DNA of 64,000 nt from NCBI GenBank assembly GCA_016278265.1, contig JADQCE010000001.1, forward strand, positions 620,001 to 684,000, written 5' to 3'. Positions 23,277-31,741 of the stretch are shown one piece after another; the first letter of the stretch is position 1; each line of letters begins with the position of its first letter. Position numbers and translations under genes: made by a program. Source of the DNA: Halothiobacillus sp. GTDB lineage: Bacteria > Pseudomonadota > Gammaproteobacteria > Halothiobacillales > Halothiobacillaceae. The notes beneath the pieces were generated by a model. It was given only the letters and a program-made list of their open reading frames with translations, was not told the DNA's origin and did no database searches.

Positions 23277-24566
23277 TTAGCCACCCAGCCCGCCGGTTGC
23301 TGTGAGCACTCCCTGGGTGACCAGGGCGCCGGTGGACAGCAGCAGTCCCGCCCAGGGGATCCAGCGAGGCACGTTCGGCACGTCTTCGGGCTGGCCGCGA
23401 CGCTTGAGGACGATCAGCGAGGCGTTCACCGTGACGAAGACGGCCAGCATGATCGCGCTGGTGAGGTTCGCCAGGGTCGCCAGTGGCAGGAAGAGTGCCA
23501 GTAGCAGGATGGTGGTGGTCACCGCGAGGGTCGCGATGATCGGGGTATGGGTGCGCGGGTGCACGCGTCCCAGCATCGACGGCGCCCCGGCCCGGTCGCG
23601 TCCCATGTCCATGAGCAGGCGCGTGGCCATGATGATCTGGCCCAGCGCGCCGTTGACGATGATGAACAGGCTGATCAGTCCCAGCGGCACGCCCGGGTGG
23701 CCCATGGCCTCGACCACGGCCACCAGCGGTGCCTGGGCGCCGGCGAGGTCCTCCGGGGCGAGCACGCTGGTCGCGGCGGTGGCCACCAGCGCGTAGACCA
23801 GTAGCGAGATCACCACGGCGCTGATGATGGCGCGCGGCATGGTGCGCTTGACGTCGTTTACCTCCTCGGCGAGGTTGGCCATGTCCTCGAAGCCGATGAA
23901 CGAGTAGAACGCGAGGAACGCGCCCAGGAACAACCCGGTGATCATGCCGAACTCGAGCCCGCTCACCGATTCGGCCAGCCGTGCCGGTGCATCCCCCATC
24001 GCCGGGGCGGCCACCCAGACCACGTACCCCAGTCCGACCATGCCCAGTAGCGTGGTGGCGGCCATGAACCAGGCGCTCTCGCGCATGCCCGCGATCGCAA
24101 TCCCACCCAGTGCCAGGGTGACGATGATCAAGGTCCAGGCGCGGGGCAGGTCGATGAACAGCGAGGCGTAGCGCTCGAAACCGGTCAGGATGGTGGCTCC
24201 CGAGACGGTGCCCGTGGCCACCAGTCCCCAGCCGATCGCGATGCACAGCCCGCGTCGGCCAAAGGCCTGGCGGGCGTAGTCGATCGGCCCGCCGGCCTCC
24301 GGGACGCGGGCGGTGAGCTCGCTGAATGACAGCGCCGTCAGCGAGGCGACCAGCGCGGCAAGGACGAAGGCAAACGGCGTGAGCAAGCCGGCCGCGCCGG
24401 CGACCTCGCCGATCACCACGTAGATGCCCGCGCCCAGGATGGTCCCCAGCCCGTAGAGCGTCAGCAGCACCGGCCCGAGCTCGCGCTGGAGCACGGGTTG
24501 CCGTGGGGCCGGGAGGCCCCGAGGGGTGGGCTGGATGTCGTGCCGGCCGGCGGGATCGCGCGTCAT
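23277..24566 (-). CDS. APC-superfamily amino acid permease
   Basis: A 429-residue inner-membrane transporter with about 12 membrane helices. The first carries G-L-G-T-I-L-G-A-G-I-Y-V-V-I-G, the substrate-binding motif of APC transporters. F-I-G-F-E-D-M-A-N-L-A-E-E-V in the sixth helix is the second signature. It resembles the amino acid/polyamine transporter branch; the substrate cannot be told. The ATG at 24564-24566 gives a 30-residue polar cytosolic N-terminus before helix 1. A much longer in-frame extension overlaps the divergent mltF gene and is rejected. It is divergent from mltF with 108 bp between the starts. Confidence 0.88.
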   Translation of the reverse strand: MTRDPAGRHDIQPTPRGLPAPRQPVLQRELGPVLLTLYGLGTILGAGIYVVIGEVAGAAGLLTPFAFVLAALVASLTALSFSELTARVPEAGGPIDYARQAFGRRGLCIAIGWGLVATGTVSGATILTGFERYASLFIDLPRAWTLIIVTLALGGIAIAGMRESAWFMAATTLLGMVGLGYVVWVAAPAMGDAPARLAESVSGLEFGMITGLFLGAFLAFYSFIGFEDMANLAEEVNDVKRTMPRAIISAVVISLLVYALVATAATSVLAPEDLAGAQAPLVAVVEAMGHPGVPLGLISLFIIVNGALGQIIMATRLLMDMGRDRAGAPSMLGRVHPRTHTPIIATLAVTTTILLLALFLPLATLANLTSAIMLAVFVTVNASLIVLKRRGQPEDVPNVPRWIPWAGLLLSTGALVTQGVLTATGGLGG

Positions 24567-24674
24567 GACCCGGAGTGTAGCGCCGTGACGACCCGGTGCC
24601 GAACCACAGCAGTGAGCTACCCTTGTTGTCGTTCCGATGCCCGAGACACACGCCCTAAACGTGGAGCCCCTTGC

Positions 24675-26027
24675 ATGCCCCTGTTTCTTTTGATGGTTCC
24701 GATCGGCGTCTTGCTGCTTTCCGGCTGCAGTGATCGCTCGCCACCGGCCGCGCTGACCTCGCCGTTCGACACGCAGCAACTGGTGGTGGCTACGCGTAAC
24801 GGCCCCACGACCCGCTACGTGGGTCGTGACCAGTTTCCGACCGGTCCCGAGCACGATCTGGTTACCGCCTTTGCCGAGAGTCGTGGCTGGTCGGTGGACT
24901 GGCGGGTGTTCGAGTCGACCGCGGAGGTGATCGAGGCGTTGGCAACGGGGCGTGCCCATCTCGCCGCGGCCGGACTGACGCATCTGCCGGAGCGGAGCGA
25001 ACGGTTCGAGCCGGGACTGGTGCACGGCGAGGTGATCCAGCAGGTGGTCTGCCATCGCGACGACCGGCCCTTGCCGGACACGATTAAAGACCTGGCCGGG
25101 GTGGATCTGCAGGTGACGGGCGACTCGAGTTATGTCGCGCGGCTGGAAGAGCTGGCGCACACGGTGCCGGATCTGGCCTTTGTCGCCGATCCGTCACGCA
25201 GCAGCGAGGTATTGCTGACCCAGGTGGCGACCAGGGAGGTGGGCTGTACCGTCGCCGATTCGTCGATCGTGCGCATGGTGCAGCGGTACTGGCCCCATCT
25301 CGAGGTGGCCATGAACCTCGATCAGACCGAATCGGTGGGCTGGTATGCCGCCGCCTCGCGTCCGGATCTGGCCGAGGCCACGCGGGACTGGCGGGGGAGT
25401 GATCCCGGCGAGGTGGCCGTCGCGGCGATGCGCGAGCGCTACTACGCGCACATCGGGGAATTCGATTTCGTTGACCTGCGGGCTCTCAATCGCCGGCTCG
25501 ACGAGCGCCTGCCGCGCTACCTGGACGAGTTCCGGCAGGCCGCGGAGGAAACCGGCCTCTCGGTGGACCTGCTCGCGGCGATGGCCTACCAGGAATCGCA
25601 CTGGGACCCGCAGGCGACGTCGCCCACCGGGGTCCGCGGCATCATGATGCTAACCCGACCAACTGCGGAATCGCTGGGGGTGAAGGACCGGCTCGATCCG
25701 CGCGAGGCCATTCTCGGAGGGGCTCGATACCTCGCCGATCGTCGTGCCCGCTTGCCGGAGGATATCCCCGAGCCGGACCGCACCTACCTGGCCCTGGCCA
25801 GTTACAACCTCGGGCGGGCGCACGTGCTGGATGCGCGCCGACTGGCCCGTGAACTTGGTCGCGACCCCGATTCCTGGGCCGAGATGCGTGAGGTGCTGCC
25901 ATTGAAGGCGGACAAGCGCTACTACCCGCAGACCAAGTACGGTTACGCACGTGGGTATGAATCGGTGCGCTACGTCCGTCGCATCCGCAATTACCGTGAC
26001 GTGATCGATCAGGCCCTTCCCGATTAA
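24675..26027 (+). CDS. mltF: MltF, membrane-bound lytic murein transglycosylase F
   Basis: A 450-residue lipoprotein. The signal ends in the lipobox L-L-S-G-C. A periplasmic solute-binding-like domain (about 35-265) is followed by a SLT catalytic domain (about 285-450). The catalytic glutamate is in A-M-A-Y-Q-E-S-H-W-D-P, and T-G-V-R-G-I-M-M-L-T and the A-L-A-S-Y-N-L-G-R-A-H motif are typical of MltF. It cleaves peptidoglycan glycan strands, leaving 1,6-anhydro-muramyl ends, at the outer membrane. The start is the ATG at 24675, 7 bases after GGAG. It stands as a single gene. Confidence 0.95.
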   Translation: MPLFLLMVPIGVLLLSGCSDRSPPAALTSPFDTQQLVVATRNGPTTRYVGRDQFPTGPEHDLVTAFAESRGWSVDWRVFESTAEVIEALATGRAHLAAAGLTHLPERSERFEPGLVHGEVIQQVVCHRDDRPLPDTIKDLAGVDLQVTGDSSYVARLEELAHTVPDLAFVADPSRSSEVLLTQVATREVGCTVADSSIVRMVQRYWPHLEVAMNLDQTESVGWYAAASRPDLAEATRDWRGSDPGEVAVAAMRERYYAHIGEFDFVDLRALNRRLDERLPRYLDEFRQAAEETGLSVDLLAAMAYQESHWDPQATSPTGVRGIMMLTRPTAESLGVKDRLDPREAILGGARYLADRRARLPEDIPEPDRTYLALASYNLGRAHVLDARRLARELGRDPDSWAEMREVLPLKADKRYYPQTKYGYARGYESVRYVRRIRNYRDVIDQALPD

Positions 26028-26262
26028 CCTCAATGGAAGGGATGGGCGCGCAGGGCGGCGCTTGGCGATTGATCGGTCGTTCCGGTTCCGATTTGCCCGC
26101 GGCGACGCCAGGTCGATCCGTGAGCCTTGCGCGTCGATGGGACGAGTGCCGACTGAATTGCCTTGTTACCGATCCGGTTCCATCCTTTTTCGTGAGGCGT
26201 CTTTGCGCGTCACGAAAAAGCCCCGGCATGCCGGGGCCTCAACATTCGGGCGTGCGCGCCGA
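26028..26262. other. Intergenic stretch with tandem hairpins
   Basis: This 235-bp gap between mltF and a converging lipoprotein gene has no supported gene. It contains an 11-bp-arm inverted repeat CTTTTTCGTGA / TCACGAAAAAG (26185-26220) next to the terminator at 26220-26237. The first part (26030-26150) shows no clear feature. Confidence 0.5.
26220..26237 (-). terminator. Intrinsic terminator of the 72-aa lipoprotein gene
   Basis: GCCCCGGCATGCCGGGGC followed on the minus strand by TTTTTCG. The core CCGGCATGCCGG is the same as in the terminator at 410-428. Confidence 0.8.
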
Positions 26263-26481
26263 TCAGTAGTCGGTTTCTTTCTCGATTTCGTCACCGGCCT
26301 CTTCGGCCTTGTCACCCATCTCGTCGGTCGCCTTTTCGATCTCGTCGCCCATTTCTTCCATGGACTCGTCGATTTGCTCGCCAGTCTCTTCGGCGGGACC
26401 CTGGTTGTCGTTGTCGGAACAACCGGCGAGGGTCAGGCCCAATGCCATCATCAGGGCGATCAGTGCGTTACGTGCGTTCAT
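26263..26481 (-). CDS. Small acidic lipoprotein, 72 aa
   Basis: The mature part follows a lipoprotein signal, A-L-I-A-L-M-M-A-L-G-L-T-L-A-G-C (Cys near residue 21). It is almost all acidic helix with repeated E-x2-D-E-M-G-D-x4 and D-E-I-E-K units, giving a possible amphipathic or coiled-coil helix. The start at 26481 follows AGGAGAG; an in-frame start 17 codons upstream is rejected because it would bury the signal peptide. Size and repeats resemble small stress-induced envelope proteins. No function can be assigned. Confidence 0.78.
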   Translation of the reverse strand: MNARNALIALMMALGLTLAGCSDNDNQGPAEETGEQIDESMEEMGDEIEKATDEMGDKAEEAGDEIEKETDY

Positions 26482-26592
26482 GTGTTGCTCTCCTTGTCTG
26501 CCGGAACGGTCCGGCGAATGTGTGTCGGACACGAAAATTGAAGGGGCAGTTTCACTGCCACCACCCTTTGGAGCTCGGCAGGACCGACAAGT

Positions 26593-27195
26593 TCAGAAAC
26601 CGTCGACATGTCGCACTTCGTCAAGCGAGAGTTGGCCGGGGCGGGGCCAGACGTCGGCGGCCTTTTTGCCGATCGCGACCATGAACGAGATCAGGTGGTC
26701 ATCGGGGAGATTGATCAGACGGCCGACGGCTTGGAAATCGAAGCCGTCCATGGGGCAGGAGTCGAGCCCCATTTCCCGCGCGGCGAGCATCAGGCTCTGA
26801 CCCGCGATGCCGCAGCTACGCATCACCTCGTCGCGTTCAACCTGCGGTTGGTCGCGGTAATAAGCGTCGATTGCGCCGGCCATCATCTCGCGCACCTCGG
26901 CCGGGGCACCCCGCCAGACCCGCTCGGCCTCGTCCCGCCAGACATCGCGCCGGCCGATGAGGATCACCAGCATCGAGGCGTCCGTGACCTGCGCCTGGTC
27001 CCAGGCCACGTCCCGAATCGCCTGGCGGCGGGCAGGGTCGCGCACCACCACGAACCGCCAGTGCTGCAGGTTGAAGGCGGTCGGCGAGTGCATCGCCAGT
27101 TCGATCAGTCGGTCCTGTTCGGACTCGGCCAATTGGTGTTCCGGGTCGAACTGCTTGATGGCGCGTCGGGTGGAAATCGCCTCGCTGACTCGCAT
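26593..27195 (-). CDS. Nitroreductase-family flavoprotein
   Basis: A 200-residue FMN-dependent nitroreductase-type oxidoreductase. The N-terminal FMN-phosphate motif appears as I-S-T-R-R-A-I-K-Q-F-D. S-P-T-A-F-N-L-Q-H-W-R-F is the conserved core, and G-I-A-G-Q-S-L-M-L-A-A-R-E-M-G-L-D-S-C-P-M lies in the C-terminal half. It transfers electrons from NAD(P)H to nitroaromatics, quinones or similar; the natural substrate is unknown. GAGGAAAAAGC before the ATG is a good ribosome site. It lies downstream of the Hsp15 gene on the same strand. Confidence 0.92.
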   Translation of the reverse strand: MRVSEAISTRRAIKQFDPEHQLAESEQDRLIELAMHSPTAFNLQHWRFVVVRDPARRQAIRDVAWDQAQVTDASMLVILIGRRDVWRDEAERVWRGAPAEVREMMAGAIDAYYRDQPQVERDEVMRSCGIAGQSLMLAAREMGLDSCPMDGFDFQAVGRLINLPDDHLISFMVAIGKKAADVWPRPGQLSLDEVRHVDGF

Positions 27196-27285
27196 GCTTT
27201 TTCCTCGTGCTGTGGATGTGTCGCGGGAGTATAGGTCCCGAGTCGGTTGTTCGCCGGCCTGGGGTGGGGCTCTAGAGCGAACGGA

Positions 27286-27714
27286 TCAGAACGACTTGCC
27301 GCGCAGGGCACGCAGCAGGGCACGGGCTTGCTTGGCCGGCTTGTGATGCGGGTTGAGTTCGCGCTCGGCACGCTGTTGCTCGGCGACCAGTCGGCGCTGC
27401 TCGATGCTCTCCGGTGTCTCCCGATAGAGCTTTTCGGCGTCGCTGGCCGCTCCACGCTTGGGATTGAGCGCCTCGACATCGACGACGAACCGCATGCCGG
27501 CCTTGCCGATGGTCAGCCGATCGCCGGGACGCACCGATTTGCCGCGCTTGGTCACCGTCTGGCCGTTGAGCTCGATCTTGCCGCCGTCGATGGCCGTCGA
27601 GGCCAGTTGGCGGGTCTTGAAGAAACGCGCGGCCCAAAGCCAGGTATCGAGCCGTTGGCTGCCCTGGGCATTCGAAGAGGAGGTGAATTGACGTTTCTTG
27701 TCGGTTTTTTTCAC
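27286..27714 (-). CDS. hslR: Hsp15, S4-domain ribosome-rescue RNA-binding protein
   Basis: A 142-residue protein. The S4 RNA-binding domain spans about residues 18-85 and begins R-L-D-T-W-L-W-A-A-R-F-F-K-T-R, nearly the Hsp15 signature. The basic C-terminal helix is rich in Arg/Gln (R-R-L-V-A-E-Q-Q-R-A-E-R). In E. coli Hsp15 binds stalled 50S subunits that carry nascent peptidyl-tRNA. The start is a GTG at 27712-27714 without a strong ribosome site. The N-terminal 17 residues are polar and Ser-rich. Confidence 0.9.
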   Translation of the reverse strand: MKKTDKKRQFTSSSNAQGSQRLDTWLWAARFFKTRQLASTAIDGGKIELNGQTVTKRGKSVRPGDRLTIGKAGMRFVVDVEALNPKRGAASDAEKLYRETPESIEQRRLVAEQQRAERELNPHHKPAKQARALLRALRGKSF

Positions 27715-27812
27715 GTTAACTGCGGCAATAGCGGCGGCCGGTAGGCTACGATTCGGGTCTAATTCGGACGACGCACGCGTGTCGCCCGCGGTTTTTTCGA
27801 TGTGGAGGCATC

Positions 27813-28478
27813 ATGCAACTCGAACTGATCAGCTTCAAGCTCTGTCCCTTTGTCCAGCGCTCGGTGATCACCCTCAAGCACAAAGGGGTGCCATTCGACA
27901 CCACATTCATCCAGCTCAACGATCTGCCGAGTTGGTTTGAGGAGGTGTCGCCGCTGGGGAAGGTGCCGGTGCTCAAGGTCGATGGCGAGGTGCTGTTCGA
28001 ATCGGCGGTGATCAACGAGTTCCTCGATGAGTCATTCGGTGAGCGCATGTTGTCGGACAATGCCCTCGAGCGCGCCCAGCAGCGGGCCTGGATCGAGCTG
28101 GGCTCGGCGGGAATCATGGCGATGTTCGGCGCGATCACCGCCCCGGACGAGTCGGTCAGCAAGGCCAAGCGTGACGAGCTGGCCAAGCTGTTCGGGCACC
28201 TGGAGAAGCACTTGGCCAAGAAGCCGCCCGCACCGTTCTTTGCGGGGAACGAGCTCTCGTTGGTGGATACCTCGTTCGCCCCGCTGTTCCAGCGCCTGTT
28301 CGCCCTGCCGGAGTCACTGCTCGACTGGAATGCCATCCCGACGGTGATGCGTTGGGGTGAGCGACTGGTCGACGAGTCGATGATCCGCGACTCGCTGCCT
28401 GAGGGTTTTGACGAGTTGTTCCCGATGATGCTGAAAAAACAGAACGGCTGGTACGCGCAGCAGTACCTGGCGGACTGA
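27813..28478 (+). CDS. Glutathione S-transferase family protein
   Basis: A 221-residue soluble GST. The thioredoxin-like domain has F-K-L-C-P-F-V-Q-R at residues 8-16, so the catalytic residue is likely Cys11 as in omega/beta-type enzymes. The cis-Pro V-P-V-L and E-S-A-V-I glutathione contacts follow. The C-terminal domain is all-helical (about 85-221). Omega-like enzymes are thiol transferases rather than classic conjugating enzymes. GGAGG lies 6 bases before the ATG. It is single and converges on the YeeE/YedE pair. Confidence 0.92.
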   Translation: MQLELISFKLCPFVQRSVITLKHKGVPFDTTFIQLNDLPSWFEEVSPLGKVPVLKVDGEVLFESAVINEFLDESFGERMLSDNALERAQQRAWIELGSAGIMAMFGAITAPDESVSKAKRDELAKLFGHLEKHLAKKPPAPFFAGNELSLVDTSFAPLFQRLFALPESLLDWNAIPTVMRWGERLVDESMIRDSLPEGFDELFPMMLKKQNGWYAQQYLAD

Positions 28479-28493
28479 GATTCTGCTTTTCGC

Positions 28494-28919
28494 CTAGCCC
28501 CGCTCGAGGCGGCGGTTGATCCAGGTGCCGGCGCCCGACCCGACCAGGATGCCGGCGCCCACCCACAGGGCAAACCCCTTGCCTTCGCCGATCATCGCCA
28601 GTGCGGTGCCGGGGCACACCCCGGTGCCGGCCCAGCCTAGCCCGAACAGTACCGCGCCGACGATCAGTCCACGCTTGAACGGCTTGTGCTGGATCGAGAT
28701 CGGCTCGCCGGTGTTGCGCGCACGCCAGCCCAGACGCCAGGCAAGCCAGGTCAGAGCGGCACCGATGGCCACGGCCGTGGCGATCACCCACAGCAGGCGC
28801 AGGTTCTCGAACAACAGCAGCTCACTGATGATCGCGGGGCTGGTCGCCCCGGCGCGGCTGAGCAGGAAGCCAAAGCCGATGCCAAAGACCAGGAACAGCC
28901 GGTTGCGTCGGTTGATCAT
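28494..28919 (-). CDS. YeeE/YedE family membrane protein, C-terminal half type
   Basis: A 141-residue membrane protein with about four helices. It carries the family motif G-W-A-G-T-G-V-C-P-G-T-A-L. YeeE/YedE proteins form a split or fused membrane channel; a characterised member (TsuA) takes up thiosulfate using conserved cysteines, such as the one in C-P-G here. In this genome the fold is split over two adjacent genes and this is the second. The C-terminus is basic (I-N-R-R-L-E-R-G). Transport of a sulfur compound is a reasonable inference. Confidence 0.88.
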   Translation of the reverse strand: MINRRNRLFLVFGIGFGFLLSRAGATSPAIISELLLFENLRLLWVIATAVAIGAALTWLAWRLGWRARNTGEPISIQHKPFKRGLIVGAVLFGLGWAGTGVCPGTALAMIGEGKGFALWVGAGILVGSGAGTWINRRLERG

Positions 28920-28922
28920 CGC

Positions 28923-29441
28923 TTAGACCCCCAGCATCCAGGCGGCGAGTTGGGCGGTGCCCACCGCAACGGCAAAGAAGACGACCGAGGCCACCAGGCT
29001 GGCCGGTGCGCCCATCGCGACCCCGGCGATGGTGTGGCCCGAGGTGCAGCCGCCGGCCAGCCGCGCGCCAAAGCCGATCAGCAGGCCGCCGACCAGCCAC
29101 CAGATCGCCGAGCCGAGCGTGGAGTCCGGCACCAGGGCGGTGTAGAAGCGTCCGAACTCCGCGGCGGTGCCTTGCCAGGCGGGGGCACCATCCGAGAGGG
29201 TCGCGATCAGCCCGCCAAGCACGATGCCGACCAGGAACACGATTCGCCAGTCACCTTCCGGATCACGTGCCGAGCCGGGCTTGAGGTAGCCGGCCAGATT
29301 GGCAAAACCGGTCGAGCAGGAAAGGGGTTGGTCGGCGAGCCAGCGCTGTGCGAAGGCGAGCAGGCCGATCAGCGCGCCTACCAGCACGGGTGTCCATAGC
29401 GGGGAAAAGAGAGCATCGATGAGCGTTGCGAACGTATCCAT
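28923..29441 (-). CDS. YeeE/YedE family membrane protein, N-terminal half type
   Basis: A 172-residue membrane protein with about five helices. It carries two family cysteine motifs, L-S-C-S-T-G-F-A-N and L-A-G-G-C-T-S-G-H-T-I-A-G, the second typical of the first half of YeeE/YedE transporters. It is 3 bp from its partner gene, so the two are translated together and probably form one transporter for thiosulfate or another sulfur species. The ATG at 29441 gives M-D-T-F-A-T-L; a GTG 14 codons upstream is possible. No clear ribosome site is present. Confidence 0.88.
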   Translation of the reverse strand: MDTFATLIDALFSPLWTPVLVGALIGLLAFAQRWLADQPLSCSTGFANLAGYLKPGSARDPEGDWRIVFLVGIVLGGLIATLSDGAPAWQGTAAEFGRFYTALVPDSTLGSAIWWLVGGLLIGFGARLAGGCTSGHTIAGVAMGAPASLVASVVFFAVAVGTAQLAAWMLGV

Positions 29442-29542
29442 TGTCGATAAGTGCCATGGTTCCTGAATTGGTGAATCTGGCACCTTAGCGGCGTGGCCGT
29501 ATCGGCGCCAACAGATGTTTTTTACCCGCCCATAACGACAAA

Positions 29543-29563
29543 CACCCCCGGCGGGCGGGGGTG
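29543..29563 (-). terminator. Intrinsic terminator of the min operon
   Basis: CACCCCC-GCCCGCC-GGGGGTG, followed on the minus strand by TTTGT. It lies about 30 bp beyond the minE stop. Confidence 0.75.
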
Positions 29564-29594
29564 GCAGGCGTCATTCGAGTGGCACGATGCCCGT

Positions 29595-29879
29595 TCAGTC
29601 GGACCGCTCGTTGCCTTCCCCCTTTTCGGGCAGGGTGATGTTGAGCTCGAACAGTTCGAACTGTTCGTTGTGCTCGACCTCGAACTTCACCGCATCGTCC
29701 TCGACGTGGACGTACTTGCGGATCACCTCAAGGATCTCCTTCTGCATTTCGGGCAGGTAGTGTGGCGCGCGGAACTGCCCCTGGCCGCGTTCATGCGCGA
29801 TCAGGATCTGCAGCCGCTCCTTGGCCATCTTGGCCGACGGATCTTGTGAACGGTTACGAAAGATATCCAGCAATCCCAT
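29595..29879 (-). CDS. minE: MinE, cell-division topological specificity factor
   Basis: A 94-residue protein. The N-terminal membrane-targeting M-G-L-L-D-I-F-R-N-R is followed by the MinD-binding helix (A-K-E-R-L-Q-I-L-I-A-H-E-R) and the C-terminal dimerisation fold. It activates the MinD ATPase and makes the oscillation that keeps the Z ring at midcell. It is 3 bp after minD in the same operon. Confidence 0.98.
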   Translation of the reverse strand: MGLLDIFRNRSQDPSAKMAKERLQILIAHERGQGQFRAPHYLPEMQKEILEVIRKYVHVEDDAVKFEVEHNEQFELFELNITLPEKGEGNERSD

Positions 29880-29882
29880 GGC

Positions 29883-30698
29883 TTAACCCCGACCGAATAG
29901 GCGACCGAGGAACGACTTCTTGTCGGCCTCGATGAAACGCATGGGGCGCTCTTCGCCCATCAGGCGAGCGACGGCGTCGCTGTAGGCCTGACCGGCATCG
30001 GTGTTCTCGTCGAGAATCACCGGCCGGCCGGCGTTGGAGGCCTGCAACACGGCGTGGGATTCCGGAATGACACCCAGCAGTGGGACGGCCAGGATCTCGA
30101 GCATGTCCTCGACCGAGAGCATCTCGCCGGTGCCAACGCGATCGGGGGCGTAGCGGGTGATCAGCAGGTGCTCCTTGATGGAGGTCTCGCCATCCTTCGC
30201 CCGACGCGACTTGCTGGCGAGGATGCCCAGCATGCGGTCGGAGTCGCGCACCGAGGAGATCTCGGGGTTGGAGACCACGATGGCCTCGTCGGCGTAGTAC
30301 ATCGCCAGTTGAGCGCCACGCTCGATGCCGGCCGGCGAATCGCAGACGATGTAATCGAAGCCTTCCTCGCGCAGGTCGTTGAGGACCTTGCCGACGCCTT
30401 CCTCGGTCAGCGCATCCTTGTCCTTGGTCTGCGAGGCGGGCAGTACGTAGAGGTTGTCGACTTCCTTGTGGCGGATCAGGGCCTGGTTCAGGCCCGCCTC
30501 GCCCTGGATGACGTTGACGATGTCGTAGACCACGCGGCGTTCGACGCCCATGATCAGATCGAGGTTGCGCAGGCCGACATCGAAGTCGATCACCACGGTC
30601 TTCTTGCCGGCCATGGCCAGGCCGCTCGAAATGGCGGCGCTGGTCGTCGTCTTGCCAACGCCACCCTTGCCGGAGGTTACCACCAGGACTTTGGACAC
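29883..30698 (-). CDS. minD: MinD, septum-site-determining ATPase
   Basis: A 271-residue ParA/MinD ATPase. The deviant Walker A is S-G-K-G-G-V-G-K-T-T near residues 9-18. Walker B is in Y-I-V-C-D-S-P-A-G-I. The C-terminal amphipathic membrane-targeting helix is K-K-S-F-L-G-R-L-F-G. The start is a GTG preceded by AGGGAG. It binds the membrane when ATP-bound and recruits MinC. minC lies 139 bp upstream and minE 3 bp downstream. Confidence 0.98.
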   Translation of the reverse strand: MSKVLVVTSGKGGVGKTTTSAAISSGLAMAGKKTVVIDFDVGLRNLDLIMGVERRVVYDIVNVIQGEAGLNQALIRHKEVDNLYVLPASQTKDKDALTEEGVGKVLNDLREEGFDYIVCDSPAGIERGAQLAMYYADEAIVVSNPEISSVRDSDRMLGILASKSRRAKDGETSIKEHLLITRYAPDRVGTGEMLSVEDMLEILAVPLLGVIPESHAVLQASNAGRPVILDENTDAGQAYSDAVARLMGEERPMRFIEADKKSFLGRLFGRG

Positions 30699-30837
30699 GG
30701 ATTGTCTCCCTAAACGCGAAATATTGTTGACGTCATGCCCCGCGGGGCGGGGTCGTCAGGTGAGGCGGACTGTGCCACAAAGGCGGGCCTTTCCCAACGA
30801 CCGTGAAATTGTTCCATTCGCGCCGCACAAGCGGCCT

Positions 30838-31638
30838 TCAGTCGAACGGATGGACCATCAGCTGGCCGTCGACCAGTTCCACCACGACGCGCTTGCCCCA
30901 GGCCGGATGCCGCGCCAGCTGCTCGCCATCGAGGAAGGTGCCGCAGATGGCGATGATCTCCGGTTCGAAGGACTCGCAGAAGATCCGCGCTTGCGCCTGG
31001 TTGCCGGCGCCGGCCGCGGCGGTGCCCTTGAGCGCGCCGTGGATGTAGATCGATCCGTCCGCCACCACGCGTGCCCCGGCACCGACGGTGTTCATCACCA
31101 CCATGTCCTGTCCCTGGGCATAGAGCTCGGTGCCGGAGCGGACCGGGTAACGCAGGATCATCGGGGCCACCGGGCCGGCCGGGGCAGCCGGCGCCGGCTC
31201 AACCGCAGGCACCGGTTCCGCTGCCTCGACGGGCTCCGGTTCGGCGGCGGGTTCGGGGTCGGGCCTGGTTTGGGGCTGAGCCGGTGTGTCGGCAACCGCC
31301 TGGTCGTCAAAGACCGGCAGGTCCGCGCCGCGCGCCTGGGTCTTCTGCTGGTCGTTGCCGTGGACCACGCCGACCGGCTCGAGGCGATAGTTGCGCAGCA
31401 GGCTCACCAGCGCGGGGAAGTCGATCCACTTGCCGCTGTCGGCGATCGCCGCCAGATCGATCACGCACGGTTGTCGCTCGTCACCGACCCCGGGGTTGCC
31501 GAAACGCTCGCTCAGGCTGCGGGTGAGCTTGAGCAGGTGCGTCTCGTAGAGGTGAACATGGGTGAGCGCCAGCGAGCGCTGGTCGATGTCGAGGGCCGGG
31601 GCGCCTGTCCTGGGGGCCTTGCGGGTGGTTGCGGTCAT
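30838..31638 (-). CDS. minC: MinC, septum-site-determining inhibitor of FtsZ
   Basis: A 266-residue protein. The N-terminal FtsZ-inhibiting domain covers about residues 10-105. The C-terminal beta-helix dimer and MinD-binding domain (about 160-266) contains V-R-S-G-T-E-L-Y-A-Q-G-Q-D-M-V-V and G-S-I-Y-I-H-G-A-L-K-G, then a polar tail. The linker (about 112-159) is unusually long and made of Ala, Pro and Glu. The start at 31638 (M-T-A-T-T-R-K) is chosen over an upstream in-frame ATG that lacks conservation. It precedes minD by 139 bp. Confidence 0.95.
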   Translation of the reverse strand: MTATTRKAPRTGAPALDIDQRSLALTHVHLYETHLLKLTRSLSERFGNPGVGDERQPCVIDLAAIADSGKWIDFPALVSLLRNYRLEPVGVVHGNDQQKTQARGADLPVFDDQAVADTPAQPQTRPDPEPAAEPEPVEAAEPVPAVEPAPAAPAGPVAPMILRYPVRSGTELYAQGQDMVVMNTVGAGARVVADGSIYIHGALKGTAAAGAGNQAQARIFCESFEPEIIAICGTFLDGEQLARHPAWGKRVVVELVDGQLMVHPFD

Positions 31639-31741
31639 TGATGAGCTCGATTTTCGTCCTGACGATGGTAAAGCCATGCCCGCCCTCGCGTGCGCGCTGC
31701 CTCCTCCCGGCCGACCGGCCGGTGAGCGACGCTCGGAAGTG

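Noticed and set aside
24567-25160. An N-terminal extension of the APC permease
   Set aside because: It would overlap the divergent mltF gene and reads as a low-complexity Arg/His-rich translation without family similarity.
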